DNA from: Vallitalea guaymasensis
GTDB taxonomy: Bacteria > Bacillota > Clostridia > Lachnospirales > Vallitaleaceae
DNA length: 64,000 nucleotides
Reading direction: 5' to 3'
Assembly (NCBI RefSeq): GCF_018141425.1
Contig: NZ_CP058561.1
Coordinates: 5,456,001-5,520,000, forward strand
A program made the translations under genes and the position numbers. This document shows positions 7,848 to 16,198 of the stretch, in pieces. The notes under the pieces are model-generated. The model was not told where the DNA came from, ran no database searches, and saw only the letters and a program-made list of their open reading frames with translations. Positions within the stretch are counted from its first letter, which is position 1. Each line of letters begins with the position of its first letter.

Positions 7848-8747
7848 TTAATATTGATTCGTCAATTGCTCGACCCATCTATAACAGTTTTCTAATTGTT
7901 CATCACTTATTTTATCTGATCTATGTTCAAATAATACTTTATAATCCTTGTTATATTCATTTATCAACCTAAAATATTTTCTTACATCTGCCCAACCATC
8001 ACTAGTCTTTAATTCGGGTAATGCGGGATAATGGTTATTATTCCTGTTATCACATAATCGACCATTAGATAGATGAATGACTTCTGCATACTTTGCATAC
8101 TTCTCTATTATAGGGTAAGGGTCAAAATTATTATCCATTATATCCTGTAAATGTAATCTAGCAATATCTAGACATAACCTTATTGAAGGATATCTATCCA
8201 ATAATTCTGTTAAAATATTATTTTCAACAACATATTTATTAAGTGCATCAAATTCTAGAACTGGAATAAAATCTAATTCTTTAGCCTTAGTAGATAGATA
8301 CTTAAATAACTCTTGTGTTTGACACACAAACTCATCATAAGTATACTCAGAATCATATACATATTCAGACTCATCTGCAAACCTCCAATTACTCCAATCC
8401 ACCTGAGGATCTAGAATAACAGGTTTAGGATAATGAAATAAAATATAATGAGGGTCAAATTTCTCACATATATATGTTATTTCCTCTTCCACATATTCAT
8501 AGGAATCTTTTTTATTATTCATATCATTTGACATGAATTGAGGATCTCTGAATTTCCATTTACCGCTTCTCAAAGGGAAATGAACACATACATTAAAATT
8601 TTCCTCATGAGATGCTTTAATCAATCTATCTATATCCTCTTCCTTATCAATCATACATGCTTCTACACCATAAAATCCTTCTCTGAAATCTCTCTCTTGT
8701 TTATCTTCATCAAATATTCCAAAATGGCCTATTAAAAACCTTTCCAT
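7848..8747 (-). CDS. Sugar phosphate isomerase/epimerase-like TIM-barrel protein
   Basis: A 299-residue protein with the xylose-isomerase-like/AP endonuclease 2 TIM-barrel pattern: HFPLR, LFHYPKP, LEFDALN, LCLDIARLHLQD, VIHLSNG and LFEHRSDK place His, Glu and Asp metal ligands at strand ends. Substrate unknown. The ATG at 8747 follows GGGGAGGAAC and is preferred over one 11 codons upstream. It lies 29 bases after the radical SAM gene and is probably in its operon. A weak AT-only stem (7830-7853) overlaps the stop. Confidence 0.75.
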   Translation of the reverse strand: MERFLIGHFGIFDEDKQERDFREGFYGVEACMIDKEEDIDRLIKASHEENFNVCVHFPLRSGKWKFRDPQFMSNDMNNKKDSYEYVEEEITYICEKFDPHYILFHYPKPVILDPQVDWSNWRFADESEYVYDSEYTYDEFVCQTQELFKYLSTKAKELDFIPVLEFDALNKYVVENNILTELLDRYPSIRLCLDIARLHLQDIMDNNFDPYPIIEKYAKYAEVIHLSNGRLCDNRNNNHYPALPELKTSDGWADVRKYFRLINEYNKDYKVLFEHRSDKISDEQLENCYRWVEQLTNQY

Positions 8748-8776
8748 AGTTCCTCCCCTGTTATGGTAGCTTATAA

Positions 8777-9667
8777 TCAATAATCAAATAAGCTAAGCTG
8801 AACCTGCCTAGAATTAGCTTTGTAAGCACTAATAATATCACTCATCCTATATAATATATTATAATCCTTACAAGATTTTTGAAATACATTCCATAACTTT
8901 TTATAATTACTGCTGCTGCACCTATATCTATTACCATATTGTTCAATATATTTTTCCTTTATACCTGGAAAATGTTCATCTAACTTATCATAGTAATAAC
9001 ACCTTTGATTCTGTCGTAATGTCACACCAAAATAAGGATATATGAATTTTACTCCTGCTTCATGTGCCCTATCAACAATTGATTTAATATTTTCTTCAGT
9101 ATCGTTAATATAGGGTAAAACTGGCATTAGAAGAATTCCAGTATATATACCATTATCAGCTAGGGTCGCTAGTGCCTCAAATCTTTTTGACGATACATTA
9201 ACATTAGGTTCAATTATCTTACTTAAATCATCATCAGCAGTTGTTATAGTCAGTATCATACATACTGGAGAATGCCTATTTATATCTTGTATAACATCTA
9301 TATCTCTAGTTATCAAAGAACTTTTTGTGGCTATTACTATACCAAAACCATATGCATTTATTAATTCTAGAGCATTTCTAGTAAGTAACATATCCTTTTC
9401 ATAAGGATTATAGGGGTCACTCATCCCTCCACAACCTATTACTCCCTTTTTAACTTTTCTCCTTAATTGATCTCTAATAATTTCTAATGCATTTTCTTTA
9501 GCCTTTACTTCACTGAAATTTTCAATATGATAACATTCGCTTCTAGAATCACAATAGATACACCCATGATTACAGCCTCTATATATATTCATATTGTATT
9601 CATAACCAAACCAATAATCAGGTTTTTTAGTCTTAGTTATAATTGTTCTAGCTTGTACAAAATCCAT
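8777..9667 (-). CDS. SPL-type radical SAM protein
   Basis: A 296-residue radical SAM protein with the cluster motif CNHGCIYC (CxxxCxxC) near residue 32, set in NIYRGCNHGC as in the SplB/COG1533 family related to spore photoproduct lyase. GGMSDPYNPYE, ILTITT and LLMPVLPYIND follow the family's barrel. It lacks the C-terminal Cys context known for true SplB, so DNA repair is not claimed. It starts one base after the stop of the upstream acetyltransferase gene, so the two are surely co-transcribed. Confidence 0.85.
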   Translation of the reverse strand: MDFVQARTIITKTKKPDYWFGYEYNMNIYRGCNHGCIYCDSRSECYHIENFSEVKAKENALEIIRDQLRRKVKKGVIGCGGMSDPYNPYEKDMLLTRNALELINAYGFGIVIATKSSLITRDIDVIQDINRHSPVCMILTITTADDDLSKIIEPNVNVSSKRFEALATLADNGIYTGILLMPVLPYINDTEENIKSIVDRAHEAGVKFIYPYFGVTLRQNQRCYYYDKLDEHFPGIKEKYIEQYGNRYRCSSSNYKKLWNVFQKSCKDYNILYRMSDIISAYKANSRQVQLSLFDY

Positions 9668-9668
9668 T

Positions 9669-10433
9669 TTATTTTCCCTCTAGTTCTTCAATAATTTTAG
9701 TGAACTTTTTCTCAGCTGTTAATTCTTGAGTTATAAATTTGCCTCTATAAAATAAAGAATAAATTGTAAATGGTGATGGACATTTTCTTGCTTCTTCTTT
9801 ACTATCAATAAGTATTGTCTCATATTTTATACCATGTTCTTGGCTAATATTCCTTTGTAGATTTATATAATAATTCATATACGGACATTGATTGGAGTAA
9901 TATACTTTGAATCCACCATTATCATCACATCTACCTTCTTTTGCTGTCCCAATAAATTTGGGTTTATCGGCATTATCATCTAAAGTTAAATATAGTAATT
10001 CAAAATAAGGATGTGCTGTATCAATGACCTGAAAACCATGTTTAACAAAAAATTTTTTATCTGAAACAAAAGGTCTTTTTTTATCACTGCAAAGTACCAC
10101 TATTCCCTTTTTGTTTTTTTCCCTGCTATCCTGTATACATTTATCTAACAGTTTTTTACCATAGCCGCATCCTTTATATTTACCTGATACCCAAAAACAG
10201 TTAATAACCATATAGCCATCAGCTATTATTGGCAAAAAAGCAATCTCTGAAGGACAGTATTCAATAAATACTTTACCTCTAACATCAAGTTTAGTAAAGA
10301 CATATCCTTTATCAATCTGTTCTGCTAACCACTTTTTCTTGGCTTTATATCCTTCAATTGATTTTTTATCTGAAATTGCACAACATATATGCTCATCTTC
10401 AATGTTATTGCTTGTCAAAGTTATAAAATCCAT
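9669..10433 (-). CDS. GNAT acetyltransferase with YoaP-like domain
   Basis: A 254-residue two-domain protein. The N-terminal half is a GNAT acetyltransferase with the acetyl-CoA loop at about residues 91-98 (YKGCGYGK) and a following FFVKHGF segment. The C-terminal half (about 170-250) matches the YoaP-like domain, with VYYSNQCPYMNYYI and CPSPFTIYSLFYRGKFIT. The substrate is unknown. It is the first gene of a three-gene set with a radical SAM and a TIM-barrel protein. AAGGAGG precedes the start and a long palindrome (10480-10515) covers its upstream region. Confidence 0.85.
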   Translation of the reverse strand: MDFITLTSNNIEDEHICCAISDKKSIEGYKAKKKWLAEQIDKGYVFTKLDVRGKVFIEYCPSEIAFLPIIADGYMVINCFWVSGKYKGCGYGKKLLDKCIQDSREKNKKGIVVLCSDKKRPFVSDKKFFVKHGFQVIDTAHPYFELLYLTLDDNADKPKFIGTAKEGRCDDNGGFKVYYSNQCPYMNYYINLQRNISQEHGIKYETILIDSKEEARKCPSPFTIYSLFYRGKFITQELTAEKKFTKIIEELEGK

Positions 10434-10479
10434 TATTTATCCTCCTTGATTAGTATGTTTATCATATATCCATTATACA

Positions 10480-10515
10480 ATGTTTAATATGACATCAGTA
10501 TGTCATATTAAACAT
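10480..10515. repeat. 16-bp perfect inverted repeat between MATE gene and acetyltransferase operon
   Basis: Arms ATGTTTAATATGACAT and its exact complement (10480-10495, 10500-10515) are separated by only CAGT. A TATAAT on the minus strand at 10472-10477 lies right next to it, so the repeat covers the -35 region of a likely acetyltransferase promoter. There is no T-run, so it may be an operator or the 3' end hairpin of the MATE transcript. Confidence 0.6.
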
Positions 10516-10569
10516 TTATGAATAAGTAATTATTATATGATACAATCAATAGTATGGATAAATACGGTT

Positions 10570-11925
10570 CTAGATACTTTTTTCTGAATATAAAACAATT
10601 CTATGGTTAAATCTATAGTTATTACTAAAACTTAATATAATATAATTGAACGTAATGCCAATATAAACTCCATAAATACCCATTTCTAATGCTATACTTA
10701 AAAACCAAATAAATCCTATGCCTATAACATTGATTACTGCTGCATTAAGCAACACCCATTTATCATCCCCAATACCTTGCAAACTATATTTATATATATT
10801 ATTAGGTATGCTAAATAAACAAGAACACAATGCAATTATAAAATACTGAAGACTATAACTTATTAACTTGTAATCGTTGGTTATTAACGTTACTACATTT
10901 ACTTTAAAAATTATTAATATAGCAGAAAGACTAATACAGAATATCATAGCCAATTTTAATGAATATTTAGGTATTAAAAGCATTCTCCCATATTGTTTTT
11001 GACTATAATTTTTACTAACAAGAGTTAATGCTGTTGAAGCATAAGAATACATTGGCATTAACACGATACTGACTATACTTGACAACAATGTATAAATAGA
11101 TAATTCCAATACTCCTATACGTGATAATATGGCATTAATACATATCACTAATATTGTGGATTCCAATATTTCTTGACCCAACAAAGCCAAAGAATTTTTT
11201 AATAATATGATTCCATTTTTTATCATTTTATCAATGGATAAGATATCATTAACTATCAATAACTTCTTTATATATATGATACTAATATATATTACTATAT
11301 TTAATACCAATGATATAACTGATGCAATACCTGCTCCTCTAACTCCCATAGGCTCAAATCCTAATTTACCGAAGATTAATATATAATTAAGTATTACATT
11401 AGTTATAGTAGCTGTTATATTACCAATAAACAAATATTTAGTTGTATTAATTATTTTAAATAATGATGAAAACATGAACAGTATCATATTCAAACAAATG
11501 GTTATGCCAAACAGATTCATGTAAGAAATAGATTCTTGCAATATTACATCTTCTAATCCAAAAATCATTTGAAGTAATCTATTCCCAAATCCCAATAATA
11601 TAAACCATATTGATAATCCTATGATTATACTGGTTAAAATACCCGATAAAAAGTTATCTATTAACCCTTTAGTATTTCCTTCACCTTTGTTTTTAGCTCC
11701 AGCTATATTGAACGCTATTGCGATAGCCCCTAACACTCCAGTAATACTGTTAATGGTTGTACTAATTAATCCAACAGCTCCAAAAGCATCTAGTGATATT
11801 CTTCCTATCATAGCTGTATCTATAAGTCCTATTAACATACCAATTACCGAATTAAATATAAGGGGTATTGCCATTTTATTAATTTCTTTGATTGTTAAAG
11901 TATCTGTTTTTAAATGATTATTCAA
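10570..11925 (-). CDS. MATE family efflux transporter
   Basis: A 451-residue membrane protein with about 12 hydrophobic segments in the two-half MATE layout. The N-terminal MAIPLIFNSVIGMLIGLIDTAMIG segment has the family motif in which the helix is followed by D-T-A-M-I-G. Members export drugs or metabolites using Na+ or H+ gradients. The earliest possible start is TTG at 11925 because stops lie just upstream in frame; the only ribosome site, GAAGGGAG, is 13 bases away and lies inside a hairpin. Two tiny ORFs precede it, suggesting control at translation. The substrate is not predictable. Confidence 0.9.
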   Translation of the reverse strand: MNNHLKTDTLTIKEINKMAIPLIFNSVIGMLIGLIDTAMIGRISLDAFGAVGLISTTINSITGVLGAIAIAFNIAGAKNKGEGNTKGLIDNFLSGILTSIIIGLSIWFILLGFGNRLLQMIFGLEDVILQESISYMNLFGITICLNMILFMFSSLFKIINTTKYLFIGNITATITNVILNYILIFGKLGFEPMGVRGAGIASVISLVLNIVIYISIIYIKKLLIVNDILSIDKMIKNGIILLKNSLALLGQEILESTILVICINAILSRIGVLELSIYTLLSSIVSIVLMPMYSYASTALTLVSKNYSQKQYGRMLLIPKYSLKLAMIFCISLSAILIIFKVNVVTLITNDYKLISYSLQYFIIALCSCLFSIPNNIYKYSLQGIGDDKWVLLNAAVINVIGIGFIWFLSIALEMGIYGVYIGITFNYIILSFSNNYRFNHRIVLYSEKSI

Positions 11926-11956
11926 TTTTTATCATTTTCTCCCTTCTTTTTAGCAT
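11918..11956 (-). CDS. Second leader ORF overlapping the MATE start
   Basis: Directly after the TAA of the first leader comes ATG and 12 codons reading MLKRREKMIKIE, ending at TAA (11918-11920). The ribosome site of the MATE gene (GAAGGGAG) is inside this ORF, and its stop overlaps the MATE TTG region in another frame, an arrangement that permits termination-reinitiation. It has no ribosome site of its own apart from coupling to the first leader. Confidence 0.35.
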   Translation of the reverse strand: MLKRREKMIKIE

Positions 11957-11970
11957 TTAAAAAAGAAGGG
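11941..11970 (-). promoter_or_regulatory. Hairpin masking the MATE ribosome binding site
   Basis: On the minus strand CCCTTCTTTTT (11960-11970) pairs perfectly with AAAAAGAAGGG (11941-11951) around an 8-base loop. The 3' arm contains the GAAGGG of the MATE ribosome site. The 5' arm is formed by the last codons of the first leader ORF. No T-run follows, so it is not an intrinsic terminator on this strand. Confidence 0.6.
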
Positions 11971-11992
11971 TATTTACAGGCGCATATAACAT
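11957..11992 (-). CDS. Leader peptide ORF upstream of MATE gene
   Basis: An 11-codon ORF, MLYAPVNTLLF then TAA. The ATG follows AAGGAGG at ideal spacing, the best ribosome site in this region. Its last four codons form the 5' arm of the hairpin that masks the downstream ribosome site. This is the layout of translational attenuators known for erm, cat and other antibiotic-inducible genes. The peptide itself matches nothing I recognise. Confidence 0.5.
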   Translation of the reverse strand: MLYAPVNTLLF

Positions 11993-12015
11993 TTTAATGC
12001 CTCCTTATTATTTAT

Positions 12016-12044
12016 GTTATAATTCACTTTTCTATTCGTTTGAA
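12016..12044 (-). promoter_or_regulatory. Possible promoter for the MATE leader
   Basis: TTCAAA (12039-12044), 17 bases, TATAAC (12016-12021) on the minus strand. The -35 is poor. A start near 12009 would put the first leader's AAGGAGG almost at the 5' end of the RNA. Confidence 0.35.
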
Positions 12045-12080
12045 CTTGTCCAAAGTATATAATGGATTAAAGTAATCATA

Positions 12081-12956
12081 TCATTTAATGGTTCTTCTAT
12101 ATTTACCAGGTGATATGCCACACACCTTTTTAAAAACTCTATTGAATTGTGATATGCTACCGAATCCACAATTTTCACATATATCTATTGTTCTTAGCTT
12201 GGTTGTTTCTAATAGTTCCTGTGCTTTTTTTATTCGTATCAGTTGAATATATTCAATCAAAGTATAACCAGTAATATACTTGAATCTATGAGATAAATAG
12301 TAAGAACTGATATAGAATCTTTCTGCTAGTAATTGTAGGGTTAATTTTTCTTCATAATGACTATGGATATAACCTATTACCTCAAGAATCTTTTGTTCTG
12401 TAGTAGTTAAATTTTGATTTATTATTGGTTTTGAATTATCTTTATCATTAATAGTAAGAAATAATTCTTGCATTATAGAATGTATTCTAAAATTATAACC
12501 ACTTCTTTTTTCCTTTGCTTCCATCTTAATTATTTGTAGTTTCTGATCCCATTTCCTTTTTGTATCTGTATCTAATCTAATTATTGGACAAGATTGCCTA
12601 AAAATTTGCAAAAACCAGCTAATATCATCTTCAGGCAAATAGTTAAAATAAGCTTCATTAAAACTTATCAGATATCTAACATTCTTAGAGCTATCAGGAT
12701 AAAGTGTCTTATGCAACAAATAAGGTTTTATCAATAAAACATCTCCAGCTTTAACACTTAATAGTTCACCTTCTATCAGATAATTAGCGCTTCCTTCCTT
12801 AAGATAATAGACTTCATAGAATGTATGGAAATGAGGAACAAACATCCTCTTGCTGCCAGCAATCTTATTGTAAGATAAAGATAAGAATCTATCGCTATTA
12901 TTAAATTCATAAAATATCTTTTCATCAAATAAAATAGGTATCTCAAAATTATTCAC
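12081..12956 (-). CDS. AraC family transcriptional regulator
   Basis: A 291-residue regulator: a cupin sensing domain at the N-terminus (HFHTFYEVYYLKEG, about residues 40-55) and two AraC helix-turn-helix motifs at the C-terminus (LLAERFYISSYYLSHRFK and DICENCGFGSISQFNRVFKK). The start is GTG behind AAGGAATAAGAG. It is divergent from uxaB-uxaA with 225 bases between them, so it is the likely regulator of galacturonate use through the direct repeats at 13076-13118. It could also affect the downstream MATE gene, which lies on the same strand. Confidence 0.88.
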   Translation of the reverse strand: MNNFEIPILFDEKIFYEFNNSDRFLSLSYNKIAGSKRMFVPHFHTFYEVYYLKEGSANYLIEGELLSVKAGDVLLIKPYLLHKTLYPDSSKNVRYLISFNEAYFNYLPEDDISWFLQIFRQSCPIIRLDTDTKRKWDQKLQIIKMEAKEKRSGYNFRIHSIMQELFLTINDKDNSKPIINQNLTTTEQKILEVIGYIHSHYEEKLTLQLLAERFYISSYYLSHRFKYITGYTLIEYIQLIRIKKAQELLETTKLRTIDICENCGFGSISQFNRVFKKVCGISPGKYRRTIK

Positions 12957-13075
12957 ATCTCTTATTCCTTTTCATTATAGTTTATGATAATTAAAATAAC
13001 AAACTGATATTCTATACAATATTACTTCTAAGTACATTAAACTTATTATAAGTATATATAATAAAATATATATAG

Positions 13076-13118
13076 TAAAGCAATATTTGCGTATTTATAT
13101 ATCAATAAAGCAAAATAT
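13076..13118 (+). promoter_or_regulatory. Direct repeats, candidate AraC-type binding sites before uxaB
   Basis: TAAAGCAATAT (13076-13086) and TAAAGCAAAATAT (13106-13118) begin exactly 30 bases apart, close to three helical turns. AraC-family activators commonly bind such same-face direct repeats. They lie between the divergent araC-like gene and uxaB. Confidence 0.4.
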
Positions 13119-13181
13119 AAGCTGTATTTGTTGCTATCACCTCTTAAAATAGACTTAAATGAATTAGAGGAGGAACCACTG

Positions 13182-14627
13182 ATGAATCTTTCAAAAGAAA
13201 CAATTAGTACCACTAAGTATAAAGAGAGAGTATTGCAATTTGGAGAAGGTAATTTTTTAAGAGCATTTGCTGATTGGATTATACATAAAATGAACCAAGA
13301 TGACATATTCAATGGATCTATAGTAGTTGTCCAACCGATAGAAGAAGGTCTTGTATCTACGCTAAATGAACAAAATGGATTATATACGTTATTTTTACAA
13401 GGTATTAATGAAGGAAAACAAATCAGTTCATGTGAGGTTATATCTTCCATAAGCAGAGGTATCAATCCATACACAGACTATAATGATTACTTGGAAACAG
13501 CCAAAAATAAAGATATGCGTTTTATTATATCCAATACTACAGAATCTGGTATCTACCTAGAACCAGAAGATGAATATGCTGGTATACAAAAATCATTTCC
13601 TGGAAAGCTTACGAAATGGCTTCATCACCGTTTTAAACATTTTGAAGGAGATATCAATAAAGGTATGATAATAATGCCCTGTGAACTAATTAATCGTAAC
13701 GGTGACAAATTAAAACAAATCATCCTGGAACTAATAGACATTTGGAAACTGGAAGATAGCTTCAAGGAATGGATTATTAATCATAATGAATTCTGCAATA
13801 CACTTGTTGACCGTATCGTACCTGGTTATCCCAGAGATCGTATTGAAGAAATCAACAAGAAACTAGGTTATATTGATAGGCTTGTTGTAGAAGGTGAATA
13901 CTTTCATCTTTGGGTTATTGAAGCCCCTAGCTGGGTAAAAAAAGAATTCCCTGCTGATTTAATCAATCTGAACGTAAAATTTGTGAATGATATGACTTTA
14001 TATAGAACCCGCAAAGTAAGGATACTTAATGGTGCTCATACTTCATTAGTTCCAGTATCCTACTTATATGGATTAAGAACAGTAAGAGATAGTGTTATGG
14101 ATGAATCCATAGGTCAATATATCACAGATACTATTTTTGATGAAATTATACCAACTTTATCTTTACCCAAAGCAGAACTAGATAATTTTGCAAATGCAGT
14201 AATTGACCGTTTTAAAAATCCATATATCCAACACTACTTGATAAGTATAGCATTGAATTCAATTTCAAAATATAAAACAAGGGTATTACCGTCTCTATTA
14301 TCATATATAGAAGATAAAAATGAACTTCCACAAAAACTTGTATTTTCATTAGCTAGTTTAATATATTTTTACAAAGGTAATATTGATGGAGAAATCATTC
14401 CCCTTAATGATGATAAAGATATTCTAGCTAATTTCAGTAATCTTTGGAATACCTATAAGGCTTCCCAAGAAGATTCCTACGAAATTATTGCATCTACAAT
14501 CTTATCCAATAAAGCTTATTGGGATATAGATCTAACCCGAATTAACGGTTTAAAAGAATTGGTAGCCTATTATCTTGAGATAATAGATAGACAAGGTATG
14601 CAAGAAGCTATAAAAGAGGTGCTGTGA
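13182..14627 (+). CDS. uxaB: Tagaturonate reductase
   Basis: A 481-residue mannitol-dehydrogenase-family enzyme that reduces D-tagaturonate to D-altronate with NADH in galacturonate breakdown. RVLQFGEGNFLRAFADW opens the nucleotide-binding N-terminal domain, as in UxaB. LNGAHTSLVPVSYLYGLRTV with its Asn-Gly-X-His motif marks the catalytic C-terminal domain. The ATG at 13182 with GAGGAGG upstream is chosen over an ATG 18 codons earlier. It is translationally coupled to uxaA. No uronate isomerase gene (uxaC) is next to it. Confidence 0.93.
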   Translation: MNLSKETISTTKYKERVLQFGEGNFLRAFADWIIHKMNQDDIFNGSIVVVQPIEEGLVSTLNEQNGLYTLFLQGINEGKQISSCEVISSISRGINPYTDYNDYLETAKNKDMRFIISNTTESGIYLEPEDEYAGIQKSFPGKLTKWLHHRFKHFEGDINKGMIIMPCELINRNGDKLKQIILELIDIWKLEDSFKEWIINHNEFCNTLVDRIVPGYPRDRIEEINKKLGYIDRLVVEGEYFHLWVIEAPSWVKKEFPADLINLNVKFVNDMTLYRTRKVRILNGAHTSLVPVSYLYGLRTVRDSVMDESIGQYITDTIFDEIIPTLSLPKAELDNFANAVIDRFKNPYIQHYLISIALNSISKYKTRVLPSLLSYIEDKNELPQKLVFSLASLIYFYKGNIDGEIIPLNDDKDILANFSNLWNTYKASQEDSYEIIASTILSNKAYWDIDLTRINGLKELVAYYLEIIDRQGMQEAIKEVL

Positions 14628-16114
14628 TGAAAGACTTCATACATATAAATAAAAAGGATAATGTAATAGTAGCTTTAAAAGATTTGCCCAAAGGCAAGAA
14701 TCTGTGTGAAGATGAATGGAATATTACACTACTAAGTAATGTTCCAAAAGGTCATAAAATCTCTATTAAGGAATTAGCAGCAGGAGAAAATATAATTAAA
14801 TATGGATACCCTATTGGAAAAGCCACTAAAAATATTCACAGTGGCTCTCATGTACACATAAATAATCTGAAAACCAACTTAGCTGGAACTATCAATTATT
14901 CATATGAGCCAACTACAGTAACTATGGACAAAAAAGTTGAGAGCAAAACCTTTAATGGTTATAAAAGATTTAATAGTAAAGTAGGTATAAGAAATGAACT
15001 TTGGATAATCCCAACAGTTGGATGTGTTAATGGAACAGCTGAAATGATAGTTAATACTTTCAAAAAAAGCAATGATACTCTATTAATTGATGATATATGT
15101 ATATGGAAACATCCTTTTGGCTGCTCTCAATTAGGTCAAGACCATAAAAACACCGCAAATATATTAAGAGATTTGGCTGTACACCCAAATGCTGGTGGTG
15201 TACTTGTACTAGGTCTTGGATGCGAGAATAACACTATTGAAGAATTCAAGAAGAACTTATTACCACATGACAATAACAGAATTAAATTTTTAACAATTCA
15301 AGAGGTTGAAGATGAAATTGAAGAAGGGGTCAGCCTTTTAGAAGAATTATATGAAACAATGAAACAAGACAAAAGAATGCCTATGCCCATTTCCGATTTG
15401 ACTATTGGTCTGAAATGTGGTGGTTCTGATGGTCTTTCAGGAATTACAGCTAATCCATTAGTAGGCGAATTATCTGATTATCTAGTGGCTAATGGAGGTA
15501 CCACTGTTCTAACTGAAGTACCTGAGATGTTTGGAGCAGAAACCATTTTAATGAATCGTACAGTTAATAAAAAAACTTTTGATGACATGGTCAACTTAAT
15601 CAATGGATACAAAAAATACTACTTAAGCTTTGATCAGCCTATATATGAAAATCCTTCTCCTGGTAATAAAGCAGGTGGTATCTCTACACTTGAAGATAAA
15701 TCTTTGGGATGCATTCAAAAAGGTGGAAATGCACCAGTAACTGATGTACTTGATTATGGAGATATCATTAAATCAAGTGGTTTAAATATTCTTTCCGCAC
15801 CTGGTAATGATTTAGTTGCTACCACAGCTCTAGGTTCCAGTGGATGTCAAATGGTAATTTTCACAACAGGTAGAGGTACACCTTTTGGCAGTTTCATACC
15901 AACTATTAAAATCTCCACTAATTCAGAATTATATAATAAAAAACCTCATTGGATTGATTTTAATGCTGGAAACTTGATAGATGATAGGACTATGGAAGAT
16001 GTTTTAGAAGATCTTATTGATTATATAATTGATGTAGCCTCAGGTAAAAAAGTCAACAATGAAAAAAACTATTTCAAAGAAATATCCATCTTTAAAACTG
16101 GAGTAACATTATAA
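14627..16114 (+). CDS. uxaA: Altronate dehydratase
   Basis: A 495-residue iron-dependent lyase that converts D-altronate to 2-keto-3-deoxygluconate. The N-terminal SAF domain covers about residues 1-90 and the larger D-galactarate dehydratase/altronate hydrolase domain follows, with PTVGCVNGTAE, HPFGCSQLGQD, LGLGCENN and LKCGGSDGLSG supplying conserved Cys, His and Gly positions. Its ATG overlaps the uxaB stop (TGATG), so the two form a coupled pair; a GTG one codon earlier is also possible. A strong bidirectional terminator follows. Confidence 0.95.
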   Translation: MKDFIHINKKDNVIVALKDLPKGKNLCEDEWNITLLSNVPKGHKISIKELAAGENIIKYGYPIGKATKNIHSGSHVHINNLKTNLAGTINYSYEPTTVTMDKKVESKTFNGYKRFNSKVGIRNELWIIPTVGCVNGTAEMIVNTFKKSNDTLLIDDICIWKHPFGCSQLGQDHKNTANILRDLAVHPNAGGVLVLGLGCENNTIEEFKKNLLPHDNNRIKFLTIQEVEDEIEEGVSLLEELYETMKQDKRMPMPISDLTIGLKCGGSDGLSGITANPLVGELSDYLVANGGTTVLTEVPEMFGAETILMNRTVNKKTFDDMVNLINGYKKYYLSFDQPIYENPSPGNKAGGISTLEDKSLGCIQKGGNAPVTDVLDYGDIIKSSGLNILSAPGNDLVATTALGSSGCQMVIFTTGRGTPFGSFIPTIKISTNSELYNKKPHWIDFNAGNLIDDRTMEDVLEDLIDYIIDVASGKKVNNEKNYFKEISIFKTGVTL

Positions 16115-16130
16115 TCTCTCTAACATTACA

Positions 16131-16171
16131 AATCAACAAAAAGCATTTGAAACTATTGCTTTTTGTTGATT
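16131..16171. terminator. Bidirectional terminator between uxaA and nadC
   Basis: A perfect 15-base stem (16131-16145 with 16157-16171) containing AAAAAGC/GCTTTTT lies between the two convergent genes, 17 bases after uxaA and 28 bases after nadC. It can fold in transcripts of either direction. Confidence 0.8.
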
Positions 16172-16198
16172 ATTCATATAGCTATTAAATTTCTAATC

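Noticed and set aside
7830-7853. Terminator after the TIM-barrel gene
   Set aside because: The stem is AT-only, overlaps the stop codon and has no proper T-run, so it is too weak to list as a terminator.
8777-9667. Spore photoproduct lyase (splB)
   Set aside because: The radical SAM motif fits the wider COG1533 group, but the protein is shorter and lacks the splB C-terminal cysteine context.
13046-13474. A 142-codon minus-strand frame antisense to uxaB
   Set aside because: It opposes the well-supported N-terminal half of uxaB, has no recognisable domain and no ribosome site.
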